Source: Virgibacillus sp. NKC19-16
Lineage (GTDB): Bacteria > Bacillota > Bacilli > Bacillales > Amphibacillaceae
Direction of reading: 5' to 3'
NCBI RefSeq assembly: GCF_021560035.1
Contig: NZ_CP074373.1
Span: 1,670,001 to 1,734,000, forward strand
DNA: 64,000 nt
The translations under genes and the position numbers were made by a program. Numbering within the stretch: position 1 is the first letter of the stretch; every line of letters starts with the position of its first letter. The notes under the pieces were generated by a model that did no database searches, was not told the origin of the DNA, and saw nothing but the letters and a program-made list of their open reading frames with translations. This document shows positions 18,326 through 27,718 of the stretch, piece by piece.

Positions 18326-18513
18326 GTTTTCACCTCTTTATTTTTTATGAATGCACTGAATCAGATTGTATTGTAACGGTTCTCCTCTTCTTTTGTTCCT
18401 CTCTTTATGATAAAATAAATGCGATAAAAAACCAATGATTTTTAAATGATTTTTTACTTAAATTTAAAAGAGAACGTACATATTGTCAGTTCTTTTCTAA
18501 TAGGAGAATGTAT

Positions 18514-21500
18514 ATGTTTTTAAAACGGCTGGAAAGTGTGGGTTTCAAATCATTTGCTCATAGAATTAATGTGGAATTTGTTCCAGGTGTTACAGCAGTT
18601 GTAGGCCCAAATGGCAGTGGTAAGAGTAATATAACGGATGCCATCCGTTGGGTGCTTGGCGAACAATCCATAAAGTCATTACGTGGCGCGAAAATGGAAG
18701 ATATTATATTCCAGGGCAGTGATACTAGAAAGCCGTTAAATGTAGCAGAGGTTACCTTAGTGCTTGATAATCAGGATCAGACACTGGCACTGGATTATGA
18801 AGAAGTGAGTGTAACCAGACGCGTTTATCGTTCAGGAGATAGTGAATTTTATATTAATAAACAACTATGTAGATTAAAGGATATTGTAGATTTATTTATG
18901 GATTCAGGACTCGGCCGTGAAGCCTTTTCTATTATCAGCCAGGGGAAAGTGGAAGAAATTTTAAGTTCAAAAGCAGAGGAAAGGCGCACGATTTTTGAAG
19001 AGGCAGCTGGCGTTTTAAAATATAAACAACGAAAAAAGAAATCGGAACATAAACTTGAAGAAACACAGGAAAATTTAAATCGAGTGGAAGATATTATCCA
19101 TGAAATACAGCAGCAAATTGATCCATTGGAACAACAGGCAGAAACGGCAAAAAAATATAACGACCTAAAAGAAAAATTGAAGCAAAATGAAATAACACTT
19201 CTTATAACTGAAATTGAAGAACTCTATAATCAATGGCAACATGTTTTGAAGAAATTAGAGAAAGAAAAAGAGAATGAAATTAATCTGAAGACGTTTATTC
19301 AACAAAAGCAAGCAGAATTAGAAAAAGAGCGTCAGGAAATACAGAAAATAGACGAGGCCATTGAGGGATTACAGGCAAGTTTATTAACAATAACACAGGA
19401 ACTCGAACAATTTGAAGGAAAGAAACAACTGCTACATGAACGAACAAAGCATTTTACAGAAAACAAACAAAAACTTGAGGCACAAAAGCATGAAACAATA
19501 ACCCAAATGGATGAATTAAAAGAAGAACTATCCAAGGAAAAAAAACAGCTGCACGAGTTGCAAGCGATGAAACAAAAAACGAAGCAGCATGCAAAGCAGG
19601 TAGAAGAAAAGCTTAGCATCGACAAAGAAAATATTATCGAAAAAATCGAAGAAATGAGATCCGAATATATTGAATACTTAAATAGCCAGGCGGCTAAGCG
19701 AAATGAGAAACAATCAATCCAGCAGCAATTACAGCAAATAACCAATAAAAAGGAAAATCAGGAAACCAAATTTCAAGATCTTGTTGCGACACGGAGCAAA
19801 TTAAATGAATTCTTAACTAAAACGAAGGCTGATTTTACTACACAGGAAAAGCGATATAATGAAAAAGACACTCTAATCAAGCAATTAAAAAAAGATTTAG
19901 AACAGGAACGAGAATCTTTTCAGGAATCCCAGACGAAGCTGTATCAAGGCTATCAGCACATTGAAAAGTTAAGATCCAAAAAAGAAATGCTAGAGGAAAT
20001 GAAAGAGGATTTCCAAGGCTTTTTCCAAGGGGTAAAAGCAGTGCTGAAGGCACGGGAAGAAAAGGATTTATCTCATATCCATGGTGCGGTAATTGAATTA
20101 ATTGATGTCCCTAAAAATTATATTACCGCTATTGAAACTGTCTTAGGCGGACAGGCACAGCATATCATCGTCAACGATGATACCGCGGCACGGGCCGCAA
20201 TTTCGTACTTAAAGAAAACAAATAATGGCCGTGCAACGTTTTTGCCACTTCGATCAATTAAAGAACGATTTATAACCAAAGATATTTTAAATAAAATACA
20301 AAATCATCAAGGCTTTATTGGTATTGCTGCAGATTTAGTGCGAACAGAAGCAAACTATCAGACAGCTGTAAATCATTTAATGGGTCATGTAGTGATTGCA
20401 GGTACATTGAAGGATGCAAATGAAATTGCAAAACTTGCCATGAGGCGATACCGAATAGTGACACTCGAAGGAGATGTTGTAAACCCAGGTGGGGCAATGT
20501 CCGGTGGTGCACAAAAGAAAACAAATCAATCCTTGTTTACAAGGGAAAAGGATTTACAAGAAATAACGGAAAAGCTTAACGCATTTATGAAAAAAACTAC
20601 AATAGTTGAATCTAAGGTGGATGATCAGAAACATCAAATTGCTGAAAAGGAAAAAAGATTGGAAACAGAAGAGCAAACGATTATTTCCGTACAGCGCAGT
20701 TTGGAGGAATTACGATCAAAATCTAAAGAATTGGAAATGAAAAAGGAATCACTGAATGATAATCTCGGAATATATGATCAGGAAAATCGGCAATATGATC
20801 AAGATATAGAAGAAATAAAGTTCCGAGATGAGCAGTTGGATCAGGATTTAAGGGGCATCAATCAAAAGTTACTTTTAATAAAAGAAGAAATCGATACGTT
20901 AACAAATGAGGAAGCGACATTTAAAGAAAATCAGGAACTGCTGCAAAACGATTTACATCGCCATCAAGTTATCCTGGCTGAACAGGAAGAACGCGTGAAA
21001 AATCAAAGCGAAAAAACAAATACGCTTCAAAACCAATTGACAGAACTAGAGATGAAACACAAGAGCTATACTTCTGACTTAAATCAGCTTATAGAAGTTA
21101 ATGAAACGGAAGAAACAGAAGAGGAGATTGAACATAACATTCTGTCTAAAACAGAGGAGAAAACAAAGGCAACCAACACCATTCAAGCGAAACGCTCTAA
21201 GCGATTGGAACTTACACAATTCACGCAGGATCAGGAAAGAGAATTAAAGGAAGAAAACAGGAAACATCAAGAATTTGTGCAATCCATTCAACAAAAGGAA
21301 GTCAACGCCAATCGGCTTGATGTTGAGCTCGAAAATCATTTGTCTCACTTGCAAACTGAATACACCATTACTTATGAAAAGGCAAAACAAACGTATGATA
21401 AAACGGATAATATGGAAGAAACAAGGACCATCGTCAAACAGCTGAAACAAAGCATCGATCAACTGGGAGCCATTAATTTAGGTGCAATTGATGAATATGA

Positions 21501-22080
21501 ACGTGTTTTAGAACGTTATACCTTTTTAAATGAACAAAAAAACGACCTCATTCAAGCAAAAGAAACGCTATATACTGTTATTGCTGAAATGGATGATGAG
21601 ATGCAAAAACTATTCGATGTAACCTTCACTCAAATAAAAGAAGAATTTCAAGTCGTGTTTCAACAATTATTTGGCGGAGGACATGCTGATTTACAATTAA
21701 CCGATCCCAAGAACCTTTTGGATACTGGTGTGGATATTGTTGCACAACCACCCGGAAAAAAACTGCAGCATTTAGGTTTACTTTCTGGTGGGGAACGGGC
21801 TTTAACAGCGATAGCTTTATTATTTTCAATACTACGTGTCCGTCCTGTACCCTTTTGTGTGCTGGATGAAGTAGAATCAGCGCTTGATGAAGCGAATATT
21901 AGCCGATTTGCCAAATATGTTAGAATGCATAGTGAAAAAACCCAGTTTATTGTGATTACCCATCGAAAAGGCACAATGGAAGAAGCGGACGTTTTATATG
22001 GTGTTACCATGCAGGAAGCAGGAGTATCACGATTGGTTTCTGTTCGTTTGGAAGAAACAAAAGAGTTAATCCAATCCTAA
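18514..22080 (+). CDS. smc: Chromosome partition ATPase SMC
   Basis: Core subunit of the SMC-ScpAB condensin that organises and segregates the chromosome. The N-terminal Walker A is VVGPNGSGKSNITDA; the C-terminal head has the signature LSGGERALTAIALLFS and Walker B FCVLDEVESALDEAN. Two long coiled coils flank the hinge (about 510-680, with GRATFLPL and the Gly-rich GGAMSGGAQ). ATG 18514 is chosen over an in-frame ATG at 18508 because it gives the family start MFLKRLESVGFKSF behind AGGAGAAT. 1188 residues, normal. Confidence 0.96.
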   Translation: MFLKRLESVGFKSFAHRINVEFVPGVTAVVGPNGSGKSNITDAIRWVLGEQSIKSLRGAKMEDIIFQGSDTRKPLNVAEVTLVLDNQDQTLALDYEEVSVTRRVYRSGDSEFYINKQLCRLKDIVDLFMDSGLGREAFSIISQGKVEEILSSKAEERRTIFEEAAGVLKYKQRKKKSEHKLEETQENLNRVEDIIHEIQQQIDPLEQQAETAKKYNDLKEKLKQNEITLLITEIEELYNQWQHVLKKLEKEKENEINLKTFIQQKQAELEKERQEIQKIDEAIEGLQASLLTITQELEQFEGKKQLLHERTKHFTENKQKLEAQKHETITQMDELKEELSKEKKQLHELQAMKQKTKQHAKQVEEKLSIDKENIIEKIEEMRSEYIEYLNSQAAKRNEKQSIQQQLQQITNKKENQETKFQDLVATRSKLNEFLTKTKADFTTQEKRYNEKDTLIKQLKKDLEQERESFQESQTKLYQGYQHIEKLRSKKEMLEEMKEDFQGFFQGVKAVLKAREEKDLSHIHGAVIELIDVPKNYITAIETVLGGQAQHIIVNDDTAARAAISYLKKTNNGRATFLPLRSIKERFITKDILNKIQNHQGFIGIAADLVRTEANYQTAVNHLMGHVVIAGTLKDANEIAKLAMRRYRIVTLEGDVVNPGGAMSGGAQKKTNQSLFTREKDLQEITEKLNAFMKKTTIVESKVDDQKHQIAEKEKRLETEEQTIISVQRSLEELRSKSKELEMKKESLNDNLGIYDQENRQYDQDIEEIKFRDEQLDQDLRGINQKLLLIKEEIDTLTNEEATFKENQELLQNDLHRHQVILAEQEERVKNQSEKTNTLQNQLTELEMKHKSYTSDLNQLIEVNETEETEEEIEHNILSKTEEKTKATNTIQAKRSKRLELTQFTQDQERELKEENRKHQEFVQSIQQKEVNANRLDVELENHLSHLQTEYTITYEKAKQTYDKTDNMEETRTIVKQLKQSIDQLGAINLGAIDEYERVLERYTFLNEQKNDLIQAKETLYTVIAEMDDEMQKLFDVTFTQIKEEFQVVFQQLFGGGHADLQLTDPKNLLDTGVDIVAQPPGKKLQHLGLLSGGERALTAIALLFSILRVRPVPFCVLDEVESALDEANISRFAKYVRMHSEKTQFIVITHRKGTMEEADVLYGVTMQEAGVSRLVSVRLEETKELIQS

Positions 22081-22098
22081 GAAGGGAGTTTTCGTACA

Positions 22099-23094
22099 AT
22101 GAGTTTCATGAAGAAATTTAAAAACAAATTTAAACAAAATGAGGAGGCTGAGAAAGTCTCCAAAAAATATAAAGAAGGCATGAAAAAAAGCCGGAATTCA
22201 TTTTCAGGAAAAATCAATGATTTGATTGCACGTTATCGTAAAGTTGACGAGGATTTTTTTGAAGAGCTGGAGGAAGTACTGATATCTGCTGATGTTGGTG
22301 TTACTACTGTTATGGATTTAATTGAGGAATTAAAAATGGAAGTTAAACGTCAAAACATAAAAGAAACCAAAGAGGTTAAGGATGTAATCTCGGAAAAACT
22401 GGTTGATATCTATTATGGTGGTGATGATGAACAAATAGAGGAACTAAACATTCAGGAAAAGGAATTATCTGTTATATTGGTTGTTGGTGTTAATGGTGTA
22501 GGAAAAACGACCTCTATAGGGAAACTGGCACATCAATTGAAACAAGAAGGAAAGCGAGTTGTGTTGGCTGCAGGTGATACATTCCGGGCAGGGGCTATTG
22601 AACAACTTGAAATATGGGGCGGGCGTGCAGATGTTGACGTAATTAAGCAAAATGCCGGCAGTGATCCTGCAGCAGTAATATTTGACGGGATAAAGGCTGC
22701 TAAATCACGAAATGCAGATGTACTCATTTGTGATACGGCAGGCAGATTGCAGAACAAAGTCAATTTAATGAATGAACTTTCTAAAGTGAAACGCGTTATT
22801 GAACGAGAAATACCAGGTGCGCCGCATGAAGTGTTACTTGTACTCGACGCAACAACAGGACAAAACGCATTAAGTCAGGCAAAAACATTTTCTGATGCTA
22901 CAAATGTCTCAGGGATAATTTTGACAAAATTAGATGGAACTGCCAAAGGCGGAATTGTATTGGCAATTCGAAATGAATTAAAAATCCCGGTGAAATTCGT
23001 CGGACTTGGCGAGCAAGTAGAGGATTTGCAGGAATTTAATGCACATGCCTTTGTATATGGGTTATTTGCCGATATCTTAGAAGAACAAGAGTAG
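22099..23094 (+). CDS. ftsY: Signal recognition particle receptor FtsY
   Basis: GTPase that docks SRP-bound ribosomes at the membrane. The first ~50 residues are a short basic/acidic membrane-targeting region, followed by the N domain and the G domain with GVNGVGKTTSIGKLA, DTFRAGA, DTAGRLQN and TKLDGTAKGG. Length of 331 residues matches the B. subtilis protein. It lies 18 bp after smc, as in the conserved smc-ftsY pair. Confidence 0.96.
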   Translation: MSFMKKFKNKFKQNEEAEKVSKKYKEGMKKSRNSFSGKINDLIARYRKVDEDFFEELEEVLISADVGVTTVMDLIEELKMEVKRQNIKETKEVKDVISEKLVDIYYGGDDEQIEELNIQEKELSVILVVGVNGVGKTTSIGKLAHQLKQEGKRVVLAAGDTFRAGAIEQLEIWGGRADVDVIKQNAGSDPAAVIFDGIKAAKSRNADVLICDTAGRLQNKVNLMNELSKVKRVIEREIPGAPHEVLLVLDATTGQNALSQAKTFSDATNVSGIILTKLDGTAKGGIVLAIRNELKIPVKFVGLGEQVEDLQEFNAHAFVYGLFADILEEQE

Positions 23095-23102
23095 AATACT
23101 CC

Positions 23103-23132
23103 TTGACAATGGGGGTGTTTCCCCGTTATTAT
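23103..23132 (+). promoter_or_regulatory. Sigma-A promoter of ylxM-ffh with a hairpin in its spacer
   Basis: TTGACA followed after 17-18 bases by TTATTA/TATTAT. The spacer carries GGGG, a short loop and CCCC as an inverted repeat. It lies 40 bp before the ylxM start. Confidence 0.68.
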
Positions 23133-23171
23133 TTATTGTAAAGGATTTTCACTTAACAAGGGGTGGATGGA

Positions 23172-23495
23172 TTGCTGGAGAAAACCACGCGCATTAATTA
23201 TTTATTTGACTTTTACCAAAGCTTGCTGACACCCAAACAGCGTGATTATATGGAAATGTATTTTGTAGAGGATTATTCACTGGGTGAAATTTCCGATTTG
23301 TCTCTAGTTTCACGACAAGCGGTATATGATAATATTAGAAGAACAGAAAAAATGCTTGAATCCTATGAAGAGAAATTGCATTTATACGAGAAATTCATAC
23401 AACGTGCTACCCTTATTGAAAAAATGGAGCAATCAGTTCCTGAGAACGAGAACAACTTGTTGAATATGATAAACCAACTAAAAGAATTAGATTAG
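23172..23495 (+). CDS. ylxM: YlxM, DNA-binding-like partner of Ffh
   Basis: Small helix-turn-helix protein (107 residues) nearly always encoded before ffh and implicated in SRP function. The segment [20 protein letters not shown] and the helix [17 protein letters not shown] resemble a sigma region 4-type HTH; a helical tail follows. I choose TTG 23172, about seven bases after AAGGGGTGG, giving MLEKTTR as in the family; an in-frame GTG at 23163 is within the ribosome site. It ends 13 bp before ffh. Confidence 0.9.
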   Translation: MLEKTTRINYLFDFYQSLLTPKQRDYMEMYFVEDYSLGEISDLSLVSRQAVYDNIRRTEKMLESYEEKLHLYEKFIQRATLIEKMEQSVPENENNLLNMINQLKELD

Positions 23496-23508
23496 GAGGA
23501 CACCTTCT

Positions 23509-24855
23509 ATGGCATTTGAAGGACTAGCTGATCGCCTACAAGGTACGATTAAAAAAATAACGGGTAAGGGGAAGGTTAGTGAACAGGACGTAAAAGAAAT
23601 GGCGCGTGAAGTTCGTCTTGCCTTACTTGAAGCTGATGTTAACTTTAAAGTGGTAAAAGATTTAATTAATCGCATAAAGGAACGCGCTGTTGGACAGGAA
23701 GTAATGGAAAGTCTCACGCCTGGCCAGCAAGTTATCAAAGTTGTAAGAGAAGAATTAACCACGCTTATGGGCGGAGAGCAAAGCAAAATTGCCGTCGCTG
23801 ATCGTTCGCCAACCGTTATTATGATGGTTGGCCTGCAGGGTGCGGGTAAAACGACAACGACAGGCAAGTTGGCTAATCATTTGCGAAAAAAACATAATCG
23901 CTCGCCATTACTTGTCGCTGGTGATATATATCGACCTGCAGCGATTGACCAATTAGAAACACTGGGTGAACAAATTGATATGCCTGTTTTTTCAATGGGG
24001 ACGGATGCTAAGCCGGTTGATATTGCAAATCAGGCAATTGAACAAGCAAAAGCGGAACATAATGATTATGTAATCATTGATACTGCAGGACGCTTGCATG
24101 TTGATAATGAACTGATGGATGAATTGCAGCAGATTAAATCCAATGTAAATCCGGATGAAATTTTATTAGTAGTTGATTCGATGACAGGTCAGGATGCAAT
24201 AAATGTTGCAGAGAGTTTCAACGAACAATTGGATATTTCCGGTGTTGTATTAACGAAACTTGATGGTGATACACGCGGTGGTGCAGCCCTGTCCATTAAA
24301 GCTGTTACAGATAAGCCGATTAAATTTGCTGGTATGGGTGAAAAATTGGATGAGCTCGAAGCTTTCCATCCGGATCGTATGGCGTCCAGAATTCTTGGTA
24401 TGGGTGACGTTCTTTCGCTAATTGAAAAAGCCGAGACGAATGTCGATGAAAAGCAAGCAAAAGAATTGGAAGGCAAAATGCGCAACATGTCGTTTACCTT
24501 TGATGATTTTCTGGAACAAATGGGACAAGTGAAAAACATGGGGCCATTAGATGATTTAATGGCCATGATCCCTGGATCCGGTAAAATGAAAGGATTAAAA
24601 AATGCACAATTTGATGAAAAGCAGCTCGTACATGTAGAGGCTATTATTCAATCGATGACTAAGAAAGAACGACAAGAACCAGGCATTATGAACGCAAGCC
24701 GCAAAAAGCGTATTGCGAAAGGTTCAGGAACTTCTGTTTCGCAGGTGAATCGATTGTTAAAACAATTTGAAGAAATGAAGAAAATGATGAAGCAAATGAC
24801 CAACACGCAGAAAAAAGGGAAAAAAGGCAAGGGAATGAACCTTCCATTCATGTAA
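23509..24855 (+). CDS. ffh: Signal recognition particle protein Ffh
   Basis: SRP54 GTPase that binds signal sequences of nascent membrane and secreted proteins. G-domain motifs are GLQGAGKTTTTGKLA, DTAGRLHVD and TKLDGDTRGG. From about residue 300 comes the Met-rich M domain, with the SRP RNA-binding KKERQEPGIMNASRKKRIAKGSG-type region and a basic Met/Lys tail. 448 residues, normal. In the ylxM-ffh operon; the structured repeat begins eight bases after its stop. Confidence 0.96.
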   Translation: MAFEGLADRLQGTIKKITGKGKVSEQDVKEMAREVRLALLEADVNFKVVKDLINRIKERAVGQEVMESLTPGQQVIKVVREELTTLMGGEQSKIAVADRSPTVIMMVGLQGAGKTTTTGKLANHLRKKHNRSPLLVAGDIYRPAAIDQLETLGEQIDMPVFSMGTDAKPVDIANQAIEQAKAEHNDYVIIDTAGRLHVDNELMDELQQIKSNVNPDEILLVVDSMTGQDAINVAESFNEQLDISGVVLTKLDGDTRGGAALSIKAVTDKPIKFAGMGEKLDELEAFHPDRMASRILGMGDVLSLIEKAETNVDEKQAKELEGKMRNMSFTFDDFLEQMGQVKNMGPLDDLMAMIPGSGKMKGLKNAQFDEKQLVHVEAIIQSMTKKERQEPGIMNASRKKRIAKGSGTSVSQVNRLLKQFEEMKKMMKQMTNTQKKGKKGKGMNLPFM

Positions 24856-24862
24856 TAGACAA

Positions 24863-25184
24863 AAGCGGAAGCGCCCGGTTAGCGACGTATGGACTGCGCC
24901 CGCGCATCGCAGGTGGTTCAACGTTGCCACGCAAAGTGGCGTTTTTAGTTGAACTTCCACTGCCGTAGGAGATAAAGGGAACATGCCCCTGTAAAAAGGG
25001 GTATGCCGACGTTTGCGCGGGAGGCCGTATTTAGTCGGCCTTCCTTAAGTCTAGCGAATCGATGTTGACTTTCACCGCAAGGGTATAAGCGCGACTAAGC
25101 CTCTGGCAAAGCCAATCGGCAAGTCCTCTTTATCGGACGGAGGTGAGGGAAGTTCATTAGTCGCTGGGCGCTGGAGCTGGACGT
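24863..25184. repeat. Structured GC-rich interspersed repeat with inverted ends
   Basis: About 320 bp noncoding between ffh and rpsP. Its ends pair: AGCGCCC (24870) with GGGCGCT (25166), then AGCGAC (24881) with GTCGCT (25160). Inside are further stems: GTTCAAC/GTTGAAC enclosing GCCAC/GTGGC (24916-24954), CATGCCCC/GGGGTATG (24982-25005), and GGCCG/CGGCC (25023-25040). Ends of the type GCGGAAGCGCC...GGCGCTGGAGCTGGAC recur in many Bacillaceae genomes as I recall. No open frame of note and no direct target repeats are visible. It may be a mobile or RNA-encoding repeat. Confidence 0.72.
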
Positions 25185-25251
25185 GGCTAATTCTGTAATT
25201 AAAGGTATGTAGCCATGTTTATATACTTCATAGCATGTAATGGAAAAACCC

Positions 25252-25280
25252 TTTACAGACTATTTGTTTTCTGTTAGAAT
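25252..25280 (+). promoter_or_regulatory. Sigma-A promoter of rpsP
   Basis: TTTACA, a 17-base spacer and TAGAAT, ending 39 bp before the rpsP start. Placed downstream of the repeat element, so rpsP does not depend on read-through from ffh. Confidence 0.75.
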
Positions 25281-25319
25281 CTAAAATTGTGTAATACATT
25301 TTTATTGGAGGTGTAAGAA

Positions 25320-25592
25320 ATGGCTGTTAAAATTCGTTTGAAACGTATGGGATCCAAAAGGAATCCATTTTATCGTATTATTGTAGCTGATTCACGTTCT
25401 CCTCGTGATGGACGTTCTATTGAACAAATTGGAACATATAACCCTGTAGTTAATCCAATTGAAGTTAAAATAGATGAAGAAAAAGCTCTTGATTGGATGG
25501 CAAATGGTGCAAAACCAAGCGATACTGTACGAAATCTTTTCTCAAAAGAAGGCATCATGAAGAAATTTCACGATCGAAAAAATCAATCGTAA
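25320..25592 (+). CDS. rpsP: 30S ribosomal protein S16
   Basis: Small-subunit ribosomal protein, 90 residues, needed for 30S assembly. The N-terminal [20 protein letters not shown] and the [16 protein letters not shown] stretch are diagnostic. Ribosome site GGAGGTG precedes the ATG. It heads the rpsP-khpA-ylqD-rimM-trmD group. Confidence 0.97.
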   Translation: MAVKIRLKRMGSKRNPFYRIIVADSRSPRDGRSIEQIGTYNPVVNPIEVKIDEEKALDWMANGAKPSDTVRNLFSKEGIMKKFHDRKNQS

Positions 25593-25606
25593 AGTGGTGT
25601 GATATC

Positions 25607-25833
25607 ATGAAAGCCCTAATTGAATCTATTGTTACGTCTTTAGTTGATCACCCCAAGACATCGTCGTGACCGAAACAGAGGAAGATACGAAGATCATATA
25701 TCATCTTACTGTGAATCAAGACGATGTTGGTAAGGTGATTGGTAAAAATGGACGTATTGCAAAAGCAATGCGCACAGTCGTATATGCGGCAAAAACGGAT
25801 GCAGAAAAGCGAATTTATTTAGATATTATGTAA
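25607..25833 (+). pseudogene. khpA: KH-domain RNA-binding protein KhpA (YlqC), frameshifted
   Basis: The gene begins at ATG 25607 (MKALIESIVTSLVDHPK) and hits TGA at 25667 after 20 codons. From about 25657 the family sequence continues one frame over (VTETEEDTKIIYHLTV, then the KH loop VGKVIGKNGRIAKAMRT and end YLDIM), ending with TAA at 25833. Adding one base next to the AAG at 25655-25657 restores a 75-residue KhpA. KhpA forms a small RNA-chaperone dimer with KhpB. Either a real loss by one-base deletion or a sequencing error; a GTG restart at 25665 has no clear ribosome site. Position between rpsP and ylqD is the conserved one. Confidence 0.85.
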
Positions 25834-25861
25834 GGGGAAGAGGCCTCACCTCTTCCCTTTT
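25832..25861 (+). terminator. Intrinsic terminator after khpA
   Basis: AAGGGGAAGAGG and CCTCTTCCCTTT pair over 12 bp (one G-T) around CCTCA, followed by TAT. It overlaps the khpA stop codon and separates rpsP-khpA from ylqD. Confidence 0.8.
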
Positions 25862-25919
25862 ATACATAAACATCAAGGAAGGCAAATTTTAAGGCATTTG
25901 TGAGAGTGAGGGGAAAATA

Positions 25920-26309
25920 GTGAAAATAATAAAGAATGTCCTAATCAAACAAATTGTCACAGAGAAAAGTAAAGAAAAATTACAGAAAAGTTTTCATGAA
26001 TCTAAAATGCGGCTTGAACAAGAGTGTCAACAATTGCGCTTTGAACAACGGAAACTGGAACATAAAGCAGGTGTCTCCAAACAGGATATCGCTCATCGTT
26101 TTCAGCAGGAAATCAATAATAGAAAAGAGAAAATCAAATTAGCTGATTTTAAAATCGAGCAGCTAGACATGCTAGAACTGGGTAGTGAAATTATTGAAAA
26201 AGAAGTTGAAGCTCTTGTTGAAGTGGGTGTTGGATCACATTGGGACGAAATTATGGGAGAAAGAGCGATTGTCATCAAAGACGATATCGTAATTCGAGTT
26301 GATAATTAG
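25920..26309 (+). CDS. ylqD: YlqD family protein
   Basis: A 129-residue protein of unknown function found between khpA and rimM in Bacillaceae. The first part (about 10-85) is a charged coiled coil rich in Glu, Lys and Gln; the last ~45 residues form a beta-type domain with [22 protein letters not shown]. It starts at GTG 25920 behind GAGGGG and lies 11 bp before rimM. Context would suit a role near ribosome maturation, but no function is established. Confidence 0.85.
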   Translation: MKIIKNVLIKQIVTEKSKEKLQKSFHESKMRLEQECQQLRFEQRKLEHKAGVSKQDIAHRFQQEINNRKEKIKLADFKIEQLDMLELGSEIIEKEVEALVEVGVGSHWDEIMGERAIVIKDDIVIRVDN

Positions 26310-26320
26310 CAGGTGGTAAA

Positions 26321-26836
26321 ATGACCGAGAACATGTTTAATATTGGAAAAATCATAAATACACATGGAACGCGTGGAGAAGTCAAAGTAATGCGTATCAC
26401 TGATTTTGAAGAACGGTTTGCTGTTGGGGAAACAGTGTATGCTGTTAAAGAAGATGAAAAATTGATCGAATTGGTTATTGCTGCACATCGCATACATAAG
26501 GGATTTGATCTAATCATTTTTGAAGGTTTTGATAACATTAATGATGTAGAGCATTTAAAGGGAGCACAGTTAAAAATCACAGAAGATCAGTTGACTGATT
26601 TGGACGAGGGTGAATTTTATTACCATGAAATAATCGGTTGTGATATTTATACAGATAGCGGAGAAAAATTGGGGAAAATTAAAGAGATTTTGTCCCCTGG
26701 CGCCAATGATGTATGGGTGGTAAAGCAGCCAAAGGGTAAGGATATATTAATACCTTATATAAGCGAAGTCGTGACTGAAATTGATATAGATGCCAAAAAA
26801 GTTGTTATTGAACCAATGGAAGGATTGCTGGACTAA
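26321..26836 (+). CDS. rimM: Ribosome maturation factor RimM
   Basis: Binds S19 and the 30S head during assembly. The N-terminal barrel starts [20 protein letters not shown], and the C-terminal PRC barrel includes [14 protein letters not shown] and [13 protein letters not shown]. 171 residues, normal. Its stop codon shares a base with the trmD start (TAATG), which favours coupled translation. Confidence 0.95.
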   Translation: MTENMFNIGKIINTHGTRGEVKVMRITDFEERFAVGETVYAVKEDEKLIELVIAAHRIHKGFDLIIFEGFDNINDVEHLKGAQLKITEDQLTDLDEGEFYYHEIIGCDIYTDSGEKLGKIKEILSPGANDVWVVKQPKGKDILIPYISEVVTEIDIDAKKVVIEPMEGLLD

Positions 26837-27576
26837 TGCATATTGATATATTAACCTTATTTCCGGAAATGATTACAGGTGTCTTCAATTCCTCTATGCT
26901 TAAAAAAGCCCGGGATAAAGAAAAGTTCAGCTATAATCTGGTTAATTTTCGAGACTACAGTGAAAATAAGCATCAGAAAGTGGATGATTATCCATATGGC
27001 GGAGGAGCTGGTATGGTATTGACCCCACAACCTATCTTTGATGCAGTAGAAGCTGTAACAAAAGAAAAAGAGCCCCCTCCTCGGATTGTTCTCATGAGCC
27101 CACAAGGCGAGCCGTATACGCAACAAAAAGCGGAAGAATTAGCCCGCATTGAGCACCTCGTATTTATTTGTGGACATTATGAAGGCTATGATGAGCGAAT
27201 CAGAGAACATCTTGCTACAGATGAAATATCTATCGGAGATTATGTCTTAACAGGTGGGGAGCTTGGTGCGATGGTGGTTGTTGATAGTGTTGTTCGCCTG
27301 CTGCCGGATGTTCTAGGAAATACGGAATCAGCACCGGATGACTCCTTTTCAACTGGATTATTAGAGCATCCACATTACACCAGGCCAGCTGACTTTCGTG
27401 GAATGACTGTCCCGGAGGTGTTGCTATCCGGTAATCATGCGAATATTGCCATGTGGCGAAAGCGTGAATCGCTTAAAAGAACTTACGAGCGACGAAGTGA
27501 TTTAATAGATAACGGTGCATTATCAGAAACAGAGGAAAATATAATAAATGCTATTAAAAATAATGAAAAATTATAG
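26836..27576 (+). CDS. trmD: tRNA (guanine-N1-37)-methyltransferase TrmD
   Basis: SPOUT-class methyltransferase that makes m1G37 next to the anticodon and prevents frameshifting. The N-terminus [30 protein letters not shown], and the knot region with [13 protein letters not shown] and [15 protein letters not shown] are all typical. 246 residues. It ends 142 bp before rplS, which has its own promoter and leader. Confidence 0.97.
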   Translation: MHIDILTLFPEMITGVFNSSMLKKARDKEKFSYNLVNFRDYSENKHQKVDDYPYGGGAGMVLTPQPIFDAVEAVTKEKEPPPRIVLMSPQGEPYTQQKAEELARIEHLVFICGHYEGYDERIREHLATDEISIGDYVLTGGELGAMVVVDSVVRLLPDVLGNTESAPDDSFSTGLLEHPHYTRPADFRGMTVPEVLLSGNHANIAMWRKRESLKRTYERRSDLIDNGALSETEENIINAIKNNEKL

Positions 27577-27594
27577 ATTGCCTTAAAAATACAG

Positions 27595-27623
27595 TTGAAC
27601 TCTCTTATGTCTTATGGTATATT
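27595..27623 (+). promoter_or_regulatory. Sigma-A promoter of rplS
   Basis: TTGAAC, a 17-base spacer and TATATT. It lies just downstream of trmD and upstream of the leader. Confidence 0.8.
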
Positions 27624-27639
27624 AACTGTTGTGCTTAAA

Positions 27640-27718
27640 TTAATATTTAAGTCGTATAAACGATGTTCCGCTGCTCCTTAGCGAGACATGAGCATTGGTT
27701 TGGAAGGAGTGAAGCAGG
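27640..27718 (+). ncRNA. L19 leader-like regulatory RNA
   Basis: The ~80-base leader before rplS contains GATGTTCCGCTGCTCC, TTAGCGAGACATGAGCA and GGTTTGGAAGGAGTGAAGC, the type of conserved segments I associate with the L19 leader family of Firmicutes. That RNA is thought to let L19 control its own synthesis. GCTGCTC can pair with GAGCA around CTTAGCGAGACAT. The identification is from memory of the family and context. Confidence 0.6.

Noticed and set aside
24856-25251. CRISPR array or tRNA gene in the GC-rich interval after ffh
   Set aside because: No regularly spaced direct repeats and no cloverleaf; the structure is nested inverted repeats.
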